NCBI RefSeq assembly: GCF_009674675.1
Contig: NZ_WKJC01000001.1
Span: forward strand, 1,433,031-1,497,030
Direction: 5' to 3'
Source of the DNA: Kangiella sp. HZ709
GTDB taxonomy: Bacteria > Pseudomonadota > Gammaproteobacteria > Enterobacterales > Kangiellaceae
Length of the DNA: 64,000 nucleotides
In this document: piece after piece, positions 56,973 through 64,000 of the stretch
How positions within the stretch are numbered: the stretch's first letter is position 1
Layout of the letters: every line of letters begins with the position of its first letter
Made by a program: the position numbers and the translations under genes
Notes under the pieces: model-generated
The model's input: the letters and a program-made list of their open reading frames with translations, nothing else
What the model was told of the DNA's origin: nothing
The model's database searches: none

Positions 56973-58036
56973 TCTGTTTCTCCATAAAGATAATCGACGA
57001 TACGCTGTGAAGCTTTACCATCAACATCGCCTACTATTTCATTAATAAGTTGCTTTCTATTTTCGTTATCATTTTGATCTTTATTAAGCGATGATTGTGT
57101 CATTTCCAATAAACTCGAAAAATTAGGAACTTTCGTCCCAATGCTTTTATATCGCTCGAACTCTGAATCTACCCTGGCTTTCATTCTGTAACTAAAAACA
57201 CCTCGATACGACCATCTTAATTTTACAAATTCACAAATCAATACTGGTTTGTTAATCGCAGCAAATTCAAAGAGTGCAGATGAATATTCACTCATCATTA
57301 AATCGGCGCTTAACATATAAGGTAATAAGTCTTGATCTTCTGCAGGTGCAACATAAACATTTTTATATTGTTGCCACTTTTGAAACTTCTCTCGATGTGA
57401 CTGGTACTTTTTCTTACTATAAGAAAAGCCGTGAGGTTTGATTAAAATATTGTAATCTGCAAATTGCTCAGGCCAATCATCGGGCATATTATCTACAGTG
57501 CTAGGATAGAAGGTGGGCGCGTAGAGTATGGTTTGCTTATTAGCATCAAAGCTTGATACTATCGTTGGTGATATTTCGCCATTAACTAATGGATCTAATT
57601 TGCTATAACCGCTCAGAATAAACACCTTATCCAGGAACATCTCTTTTAATTTACTTAGCCGATGTTCACTTTCAACGAATCGATACTTTATTGGCGAATC
57701 TGAAACTGTGTAATAAACAGACTTAGGACCAATTCCATGCTGTATCAATGCTGTTTTTGTCCCTTTATCAAGTCCATCTAACGTCGAGGTAGCATTGCCA
57801 AAAAATAACCATTGAGGATTAAACTGATTAAAGTATTGATACCACTGACCCATGCTATAGTCTTTGGATACCTTATACTGCAATCCATGATAACTCTCTA
57901 GCTTTTCAATAAACTGGTCACTTGGCTGTTGTGAAAGGCCGACTACAACGGAACAATTTCTACTGACTAACTCATTAATTACCGGTTCAAAATGCGGCCA
58001 GTAATAATTGTGCATAACATAAAATGCGACTTTCAA
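56963..58036 (-). CDS. CDP-glycerol glycerophosphotransferase family protein
   Basis: A 357-aa member of the TagB/TagF-like family (Glyphos_transf), which transfers glycerol phosphate from CDP-glycerol to a glycan or polyol acceptor. Family landmarks are LIQHGIGPKS (His of the H-G motif), LYAPTFYPSTVDNMP, NILIKPHGFSY and DLMMSEYSSALFEFAAINKPVL in part. It lacks the extra N-terminal glycosyltransferase domain. It sits between hldE and the cytidylyltransferase gene, so the acceptor may be the LPS core or a capsule. Confidence 0.85.
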   Translation of the reverse strand: MKVAFYVMHNYYWPHFEPVINELVSRNCSVVVGLSQQPSDQFIEKLESYHGLQYKVSKDYSMGQWYQYFNQFNPQWLFFGNATSTLDGLDKGTKTALIQHGIGPKSVYYTVSDSPIKYRFVESEHRLSKLKEMFLDKVFILSGYSKLDPLVNGEISPTIVSSFDANKQTILYAPTFYPSTVDNMPDDWPEQFADYNILIKPHGFSYSKKKYQSHREKFQKWQQYKNVYVAPAEDQDLLPYMLSADLMMSEYSSALFEFAAINKPVLICEFVKLRWSYRGVFSYRMKARVDSEFERYKSIGTKVPNFSSLLEMTQSSLNKDQNDNENRKQLINEIVGDVDGKASQRIVDYLYGETECA

Positions 58037-58038
58037 TG

Positions 58039-59457
58039 CTAAGCCTTTATTTTATTAATAATATTAGTGGTCGAATAACCATCTTTGAATTGAAGAATCT
58101 GCACTTTCCCGCCATTAGTGGTAACTTCTTGATAGCCAGCGATCTCATTAGCTTGATAGTCCCCACCTTTAACTAAAACGTCAGGCAAGCATTCAGCAAT
58201 AATTCTTTGTGGTGTATCTTCAGTAAATTCAACCACCCAATCTACCCCGTTTAAAGATGCCAACATTTCCATTCTATGACTTGCAGGATTAATGGGTCTT
58301 GCATCGCCTTTTAATCGCTTAACAGACTCGTCACTATTAACTGCTATTATTAATCTATCCCCTAAACTCGCCGCCTCTTTTAAATATGCTACGTGACCAG
58401 GATGTAAAATATCAAAACAACCATTTGTCATAACAACGGTTTCGTTTAATGATTTAGCATTTTCGATCAAGGCCAATAATTGTTTCTCATCTACGACGCC
58501 TTGCTCAGGTGCATATTCCAGCGCAAAGGAGCGCTCTAACTCTTGAGTGCTGGTAGTTGCCGTTCCCAGCTTGCTCACGACAATACCTGCAGCCTGATTT
58601 GCTAACTTACTAGCTAATACAAAATCTTTACTGCAAGCATAAGTCGCAGCTAATGTTGCTATGACTGTATCTCCAGCGCCAGTAACATCGGAGATTTCTC
58701 TTGCTTGTGTTGGTTGAAAGTAGGGCGGCTTCTCTGATTCAACTAAAGCCATTCCTTTCTCACTTCGAGTTACTAACAGCGCAACCAGATCTAAGTCGCG
58801 CTTTAAATTTTCAGCTTTTAGCACCAAGTCTTGATCATTCACAACTTTACCGACAATCGCTTCAAACTCTGATTGATTCGGAGTCAGCAAAGTAGCACCT
58901 TTATATTTACTAAAGTCGCTACCCTTAGGATCAACAATTATTGCTAATTTTTCTGCATTTGCCTTTGCAATAATTTTTTCAACCTGCGCTAAAGTACCTT
59001 TATTGTAGTCCGATAACACCAGTGCATCATAGTCAGAAAAACTTAAAGCCGTTTGCTCTAGATTTAGCGGGCTAGTTAAGGAAAAATCTTTTTCAAAGTC
59101 TAAGCGGATTAATTGTTGATTACGACTAATCACTCGAAGCTTTGTAATAGTGGTTTGATGATTACGGCGCTCAAAAACACAAGTTACATTATTAGTTTTC
59201 AAAATACTTGTTAAGCGATCGGCTTCCGGATCATCGCCAGTAATGCCGCATAAAGTTACTTGCGCACCTAAACTTGCAATATTAATGGCAACATTTGCAG
59301 CGCCGCCTGCTCTGTCTTCAGCGTCTGCTACGTTGACCACAGGAACTGGTGATTCGGGAGAAATTCGCGAGGTATCACCATACCAATACCGATCGAGCAT
59401 GATATCGCCAATCACTAATATGTTAGCTTTCGAAAAATCTGGTATTTTTATGCTCAT
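58039..59457 (-). CDS. hldE: Bifunctional heptose 7-phosphate kinase / heptose 1-phosphate adenylyltransferase HldE
   Basis: Two-domain enzyme of ADP-heptose synthesis for the LPS inner core; 472 aa, the standard size. The N-terminal ribokinase-like kinase domain (1 to about 315) has GGAANVAINIASLGA and the catalytic DVTGAGDT. The C-terminal adenylyltransferase (about 340-472) has TNGCFDILHPGHVAYL with HxGH. It heads the operon with the two CDP-glycerol genes, 2 bp from the first, and is divergent from gor. Confidence 0.97.
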   Translation of the reverse strand: MSIKIPDFSKANILVIGDIMLDRYWYGDTSRISPESPVPVVNVADAEDRAGGAANVAINIASLGAQVTLCGITGDDPEADRLTSILKTNNVTCVFERRNHQTTITKLRVISRNQQLIRLDFEKDFSLTSPLNLEQTALSFSDYDALVLSDYNKGTLAQVEKIIAKANAEKLAIIVDPKGSDFSKYKGATLLTPNQSEFEAIVGKVVNDQDLVLKAENLKRDLDLVALLVTRSEKGMALVESEKPPYFQPTQAREISDVTGAGDTVIATLAATYACSKDFVLASKLANQAAGIVVSKLGTATTSTQELERSFALEYAPEQGVVDEKQLLALIENAKSLNETVVMTNGCFDILHPGHVAYLKEAASLGDRLIIAVNSDESVKRLKGDARPINPASHRMEMLASLNGVDWVVEFTEDTPQRIIAECLPDVLVKGGDYQANEIAGYQEVTTNGGKVQILQFKDGYSTTNIINKIKA

Positions 59458-59579
59458 AAATGCTCTATGAAAAAAATATGCTCAATCATAACGATTTTCA
59501 GTCCATTTTGTAACATTTTAACGCTAAAAGCAGTTAAATACGTATAATAAACCTTATTGATTAATCACGAGAAAATGTT

Positions 59580-60932
59580 ATGACCAAACATTATGATTTT
59601 ATCGCCATTGGCGGTGGCAGTGGTGGTATCGCTAGCGCCAACCGTGCTGCCATGCATGGTGCAAAATGCGCCATTATTGAAGCAAAAGATCTGGGCGGAA
59701 CTTGTGTCAATGTTGGCTGTGTCCCCAAAAAAGCTATGTGGTACGGTGCGCAAATAGCCGAAGCTTTTAAATATTCTGCAGATTATGGTTTCAGCTATAA
59801 AGATATGCAGTTTGATTGGCAAACATTAGTCGATTCTCGCCAAGCCTATATTTCACGAATCCACCAAAGTTACGATCGTGTGTTATCCAACAATAAAGTT
59901 GATGTGATCAAAGGCTTCGCGCGTTTTGTAGACGATAAAACCCTTGAAGTAGATGGCAGGCAATATACCGCTGATCATATCGTTATTGCCACCGGCGGCT
60001 ATCCTTTCATCCCGCAAATCCCCGGTGCCGAATACGGAATCGACTCTGATGGCTTTTTTGAACTGACTAAACAACCCGAGAGTGTCGCCGTCATTGGTGC
60101 TGGTTATATTGCGGTTGAGATTGCCGGGGTATTCCATGCGCTTGGTACAAAAACCGACTTAATTGTTCGTAAGCACAAACCTTTGCGTGAATTCGATGAA
60201 TTAATCTCTGATACTTTAGTTGAGATTATGGCCGAATCAGGTCCGACACTACATACCCAAAGCATTCCAAAATCAATCGAAAAAGATGCTGATGGTAGAC
60301 TTATCGTTCATCTGGAAAATGGCAAAAGCATAGGGCCAGTTGAACAAGTAGTTTGGGCAGTAGGTCGCAAGGCAGCTAATTCTAATATTGGCATAGAAAA
60401 TACTGATGTGACACTCGATAAGAATAATTTTGTGATCACTGATAAATATCAAAACACCAATGTTTCCGGTATCTACGCTATCGGTGATAACACAGGCCGC
60501 TTAGCTCTTACTCCTGTTGCTGTTGCGGCTGGCCGACGCCTTTCAGAGCGCTTATTTAATGATAAAACAGACGAACACTTGGATTATAGTAACGTTGCTA
60601 CCGTAGTATTCAGCCACCCTCCAATTGGAACCGTTGGTTTAACGGAGCAACAAGCCATTGATGAATATGGTAATGCGCAAGTTAAAGTTTACACATCATC
60701 TTTTACAGCCATGTACTCAGCCTTAACACATCACCGCGAGGCGACGAAGATGAAGTTAGTTTGTATTGGTGATGAAGAGAAAGTCGTCGGCATCCATGGC
60801 ATAGGATTTGCCATGGATGAAATATTGCAAGGATTTGCAGTAGCCTTAAAAATGGGGGCGACCAAAGCTGATTTTGATAACACCGTAGCAATACATCCTA
60901 CTTCGGCAGAAGAGTTTGTTACGATGCGCTAG
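59580..60932 (+). CDS. gor: Glutathione-disulfide reductase
   Basis: NADPH-dependent reduction of glutathione disulfide; 450 aa, normal length. The N-terminal FAD loop is [16 protein letters not shown], the redox disulfide is [16 protein letters not shown], and the NADPH loop is [16 protein letters not shown]. The C-terminal His-Glu pair is in [15 protein letters not shown] long perfect hairpin terminator follows. It is divergent from hldE across 122 bp. Confidence 0.97.
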   Translation: MTKHYDFIAIGGGSGGIASANRAAMHGAKCAIIEAKDLGGTCVNVGCVPKKAMWYGAQIAEAFKYSADYGFSYKDMQFDWQTLVDSRQAYISRIHQSYDRVLSNNKVDVIKGFARFVDDKTLEVDGRQYTADHIVIATGGYPFIPQIPGAEYGIDSDGFFELTKQPESVAVIGAGYIAVEIAGVFHALGTKTDLIVRKHKPLREFDELISDTLVEIMAESGPTLHTQSIPKSIEKDADGRLIVHLENGKSIGPVEQVVWAVGRKAANSNIGIENTDVTLDKNNFVITDKYQNTNVSGIYAIGDNTGRLALTPVAVAAGRRLSERLFNDKTDEHLDYSNVATVVFSHPPIGTVGLTEQQAIDEYGNAQVKVYTSSFTAMYSALTHHREATKMKLVCIGDEEKVVGIHGIGFAMDEILQGFAVALKMGATKADFDNTVAIHPTSAEEFVTMR

Positions 60933-60945
60933 TTTACTCAAAATA

Positions 60946-60984
60946 GGTATAAAAAAACCCTGATAGTCAGGGTTTTTTTATACC
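60946..60984. terminator. Perfect 18-bp inverted-repeat bidirectional terminator after gor
   Basis: Bases 60946-60963 and 60967-60984 are exactly complementary, separated by TAG. The stem contains CCCTGA/TCAGGG flanked by seven A and seven T. It serves gor and the convergent TraB/GumN gene and is unusually long. Confidence 0.92.
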
Positions 60985-60992
60985 TTGATATT

Positions 60993-61988
60993 TTATAATC
61001 TTTCTATAGTAAAACCTTTTTCTTCTAAATATTGTTGTACACTATTTTTCCCGGCGTAGTGGGCAGCACCCACTACCGCAAATACAGACTTCCCTTGCTC
61101 CATTTGAGCAGCAATACCATCGGCCATAACCTTGTTACGCTTATATAAGAAGAGGTCATTAAATTCATTCATCACATCAGTTGGAATACCCATAGCCTTT
61201 GAGTCCGCTTCAGCCTGCGCCATCACTTGTTCCATTTGACCAGTTTTCCAAGACTGCATTAAGTCTTTAAAATCATTAGCATCTTTGGTAACAGCGCCAA
61301 GCACCATATAATCTTGTAGTTCTTTTGGCATGCCATCTAATAATTTCAATTGACCTTCCAAAGATTCTAATTCAACAATTTCTTTTTCTTTCGAACCATT
61401 AATAAAAAACTTATCAATCCCTAAATCTTCTGAATAGCCCAATTGAATAACGCTCATCGCTTCAATGGTCATAGCCGCCATCCAAGGTTCAAATATTTTC
61501 ACCAAATTACAAGTTGAAGTTTGCTTCTCACAAAAGACTTCATACTGTTCTCGAGTTTTGTCCGACAACACTGTTGGTAACGGATTTTCCAGATCCATTG
61601 CCATCTCTTGAACCATTCGAGCCATTTCCATTTGATTCACATTAACAATGTTAGCTTCAACAGCTAACACTTCCGTTTCAGAGAACGCCTGTAAAACATT
61701 TTCAGGCAGAGGGTACATATCTTTTTCACCCACATGAATTGAACCAAACAAATAAGAGGTTTTACCTTTATGTTCGATTTTCCACATTGCCGGCGTGTAT
61801 GTTTGTTGGCTGTCTTTATCGTTTGCTTGGTCAACCATTTTTTTATCGGCGTTTTCTTTGATTTTAGTGCTTTTTTGCTCAGTAACTTCCTCTGTTACCG
61901 TCTTAGTTTTATTAAACACATCCGATAAAAAATAAAAGCCGCCCACAATAATGGCGATTAATAATAATACATAAATAATTTTTTTCAT
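60993..61988 (-). CDS. TraB/GumN family protein
   Basis: A 331-aa protein of the TraB/GumN family. An N-terminal hydrophobic segment (about 4-26, IYVLLLIAIIVGGFYFL) is a signal anchor. The family domain begins near residue 65 with MWKIEHKGKTSYLFGSIHVG and ends with FAVVGAAHYAGKNSVQQYL. Conserved Gly-His residues suggest a metalloprotease-like fold (Tiki family), but bacterial members have no established function. It lies 8 bp downstream of the ATP-grasp gene on the same strand. Confidence 0.88.
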   Translation of the reverse strand: MKKIIYVLLLIAIIVGGFYFLSDVFNKTKTVTEEVTEQKSTKIKENADKKMVDQANDKDSQQTYTPAMWKIEHKGKTSYLFGSIHVGEKDMYPLPENVLQAFSETEVLAVEANIVNVNQMEMARMVQEMAMDLENPLPTVLSDKTREQYEVFCEKQTSTCNLVKIFEPWMAAMTIEAMSVIQLGYSEDLGIDKFFINGSKEKEIVELESLEGQLKLLDGMPKELQDYMVLGAVTKDANDFKDLMQSWKTGQMEQVMAQAEADSKAMGIPTDVMNEFNDLFLYKRNKVMADGIAAQMEQGKSVFAVVGAAHYAGKNSVQQYLEEKGFTIERL

Positions 61989-61996
61989 GACCTCTC

Positions 61997-62878
61997 CTAA
62001 TTCGACAATCTTTGTAATAATTTTTCAGTTAATAGTTTGCAACTTTGTTGACCACCATGCCTAAAAAACAAAGAAGGTTCAATTAATTCCATCTCATTCA
62101 GATATACTTCTCCTTGTTCTCCATGTAAAAAATCCAATCTCGCATACAGTAAGGAACCAAACTTTTCATTGACCCAATCTAAAGCTTGCTTCGCTAGCTT
62201 TAGCTCTTGATCGTTTAACTGATAAGGATAATCTTTTGCGCCATAGTCATCTTGCACTCGGAAATCTCCCTTTACTGGTACTTTTCGCGTGCCATGACTG
62301 AACTCACCGGCGAAAAATATACCTGAAGTTTCGCCAAACTCTTCTACGCTTTTTAAGTAAGGTTGCATTACCAAATCCTCATTTGGAGTCAACCTATCGA
62401 TATGCGATTGCGCTTCAGATATACCCTCGGCAGTCATTGCAAAACGACAGCATTCTCTAGCATTAGCACCAATTAGAGGCTTAATAAAACCTTCTGTCCA
62501 GCCATGCTGCTGCATTATGCTTCGAGCATCATATTCGACACCATGCATTAACCAATGAGATGGGGCGATGGTTATTCCGGCTGTTTCTAGATCTTTTAGA
62601 TAACTCTTGTGGCTATTCCATAACATTACTGCTTTGGAATTCAGAAGCGTAGTTTGTTGTGAAACATTGTCTAACCATTGGGTAAACTCTTCAAATCGCT
62701 CTTGATAATCCCAAGTGGTTCTGATTAAACAAGCTTCGTATTGCGACCAATCCACTGCTGAGTCCCATGGTAAAATTTCATACTCAACACCATATTCCGT
62801 TAAGGTCTGGAAAAAAGGTTGATCATCAAGTTCCCAGTCAGGAAGATCTTTACAAGAAGCAATAGCAACTCTTGCCAT
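61997..62878 (-). CDS. ATP-grasp domain protein (RimK/glutathione-synthase-like)
   Basis: A 293-aa ATP-grasp protein. The N-terminal substrate domain includes VDWSQYEACLIRTTWDYQERF (in part), and the ATP-grasp region holds WTEGFIKPLIGANARECC and LYARLDFLHGEQGEVYLNEMELIEPSLFF (in part), which supplies the metal-binding Asp, Glu and Asn. It probably joins a carboxylate to an amine with ATP. The substrate is unknown. It may share an operon with the TraB/GumN gene. Confidence 0.85.
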   Translation of the reverse strand: MARVAIASCKDLPDWELDDQPFFQTLTEYGVEYEILPWDSAVDWSQYEACLIRTTWDYQERFEEFTQWLDNVSQQTTLLNSKAVMLWNSHKSYLKDLETAGITIAPSHWLMHGVEYDARSIMQQHGWTEGFIKPLIGANARECCRFAMTAEGISEAQSHIDRLTPNEDLVMQPYLKSVEEFGETSGIFFAGEFSHGTRKVPVKGDFRVQDDYGAKDYPYQLNDQELKLAKQALDWVNEKFGSLLYARLDFLHGEQGEVYLNEMELIEPSLFFRHGGQQSCKLLTEKLLQRLSN

Positions 62879-62915
62879 AGTAATGCCAATAAAGTAGTGA
62901 TTTTGTTAGATTCTA

Positions 62916-64000
62916 TTAAACTTGGCTGGGAAAAGAAATACGACCTTGCTTTAATATATCAGTAATGGCGTTCGACGACATAGGGCGGCAGTAGAGCATG
63001 CCTTGTCCCATATCGCAGCCTAAGGATTTCAAAATTGACATCTGCTGAACCGTTTCAATACCTTCACCCACCGTATGCAGATCTAAACTTTGGGCTAATG
63101 ATATAATACTTCGAATAATATTCACATTTATCAAACGATCACGTTTTTGACTGCCCAATTGAGATACGAAATACATATCAATCTTTAAATTATCAACCGG
63201 CAATTGACTCAAATAAGCGAGCGAGGAATAGCCTTTACCAAAATCATCGATAGATAGCTTAATGTCCAATTCCTTAAACTGATTCAAGATCTTTACCGTA
63301 TTCAAAACATCAGTCATAGCCGCACTTTCGGTAATCTCAACCTCAAGCGAACTACCTTCAATGTTATACATCGACATAGTATCGTTAAATTGACGGACAA
63401 TATTAAAGTTCTTTAAATCCTTAATGGATAAGTTTAAAGCAACGCTAGTATCAATACCCATATTGCGCCACTCATTTACCTGACGACATGCCATATCAGT
63501 AACTAATCGACTTAAGTCATTAATTAAATTGGACTCTTCAGCAATAGGAATAAACAAGCCAGGCGAGACATCACCAGAATCTGGGTCATACCAACGGCAT
63601 AAAGCTTCAACGCTTTTAATAGCTCCAGTTTGAATATCTACCCGCGGTTGATAATAAAGGCGCAAATCGCCGTTGGCTATTGCTAACTTTAATTTCTTCT
63701 CAGTTGAACGGCGGCGGTTTTCACGCTCGGTGTGCTTGATTTCATAAAACTCGTAAGAATTTCGATCTTTCTTGGCAGAATACATAGCGATATCAGCGAA
63801 GCGAAAAAGATCTTCTGATTTTTCAGTATGCTTAGGATAAATACTAATTCCAATCGAGGCGCCACTTTGGACTCTATGCTTATCTGCTTTAAACGGCGTT
63901 CTAAACTGCTCGAGAATTCTCGTGGCTATCGCGCCGGATTCTTTCTCACTTGAATCCGGTAGTACAATCGCAAACTCATCTCCGCCAACTCTGGCTAAAG
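62916..64000 (-). CDS. GGDEF-EAL domain protein (cyclic-di-GMP enzyme), N-terminus cut by right edge
   Basis: The frame is open to the window edge, so only the last 360 or so residues are seen. The first part is the end of a GGDEF domain with an intact RVGGDEFAIVLPDSS and the closing FADIAMYSAKK. An EAL domain (about 260 residues) follows, with the VEAL motif, EVEITESAAM and IDDFGKGYSSLAYL. The EAL residues look intact and the GG(D/E)EF site is canonical, so the protein may both make and degrade c-di-GMP, or one domain may be regulatory. Sensory domains would lie beyond the edge. Confidence 0.93.
   Translation of the reverse strand, partial: LARVGGDEFAIVLPDSSEKESGAIATRILEQFRTPFKADKHRVQSGASIGISIYPKHTEKSEDLFRFADIAMYSAKKDRNSYEFYEIKHTERENRRRSTEKKLKLAIANGDLRLYYQPRVDIQTGAIKSVEALCRWYDPDSGDVSPGLFIPIAEESNLINDLSRLVTDMACRQVNEWRNMGIDTSVALNLSIKDLKNFNIVRQFNDTMSMYNIEGSSLEVEITESAAMTDVLNTVKILNQFKELDIKLSIDDFGKGYSSLAYLSQLPVDNLKIDMYFVSQLGSQKRDRLINVNIIRSIISLAQSLDLHTVGEGIETVQQMSILKSLGCDMGQGMLYCRPMSSNAITDILKQGRISFPSQV

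Overview
The window is an AT-rich stretch of a gammaproteobacterial chromosome, tightly packed with genes. No intergenic gap reaches 300 bp, and I see no rRNA, tRNA, CRISPR array, insertion sequence or phage. Gene orders typical of gammaproteobacteria place it: def-fmt-rsmB-trkA divergent from LysM-dprA-smg-tsaC; rhlB divergent from trxA with rho nearby; ubiD-fre; and rsmD divergent from ftsY-ftsE-ftsX with rpoH beyond. A Pseudomonas-type Fur, a GlyGly-CTERM 'choice-of-anchor B' protein and the low GC suggest a marine lineage such as Kangiellaceae/Oceanospirillales. That placement is an inference, not a database result.

Layout. 1-9 kb: fur, bamE, an ECF sigma factor with a zinc-finger anti-sigma partner, a membrane-anchored glutamate-synthase-like flavoprotein with a DoxX protein, a short malic enzyme, a large secreted GlyGly-CTERM protein, and RNase PH. 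9-15 kb (minus strand): the potassium-uptake genes trkH and trkA, then rsmB, fmt and def. 15-25 kb (plus strand): an ankyrin-like envelope protein, LysM protein, dprA, smg, a deacetylase fusion, tsaC, hemF and hemB. 25-33 kb: small envelope proteins, a hydrolase/thioesterase pair, rhlB/trxA/rho and ubiD-fre. 33-42 kb: an orphan solute-binding lipoprotein, rpoH, an inserted VOC/DUF1304/YciI/ECF42 cassette, ftsX-ftsE-ftsY and rsmD. 42-47 kb: small enzymes, two RNA-modification genes, an XRE/membrane-protein pair, a DJ-1/PfpI protein, a UDG-family protein and DUF1415. 47-51 kb: an RND/MMPL exporter, LolA-like protein and TetR operon with three matching operators. 51-64 kb: an FGGY kinase with an AraC regulator, a secreted cupredoxin-like protein, prlC, an hldE-linked CDP-glycerol gene pair, gor, a TraB/GumN protein, an ATP-grasp protein, and a GGDEF-EAL gene cut by the right edge.

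Most notable. (1) Two tandem CIRCE (HrcA) operators lie directly upstream of rpoH, which would place the sigma-32 heat-shock regulator under the HrcA repressor. (2) An oppositely oriented ECF42/YciI cassette splits the usual ftsYEX-rpoH order. (3) A CDP-glycerol synthesis/transfer pair sits directly downstream of the LPS heptose gene hldE, suggesting glycerol-phosphate decoration of a surface glycan. (4) Three near-identical palindromes precede the RND/LolA-like/TetR operon. (5) A NodB deacetylase is fused to a DUF6265-like domain. (6) Unassigned perfect palindromes lie upstream of an XRE regulator and of a small secreted protein.
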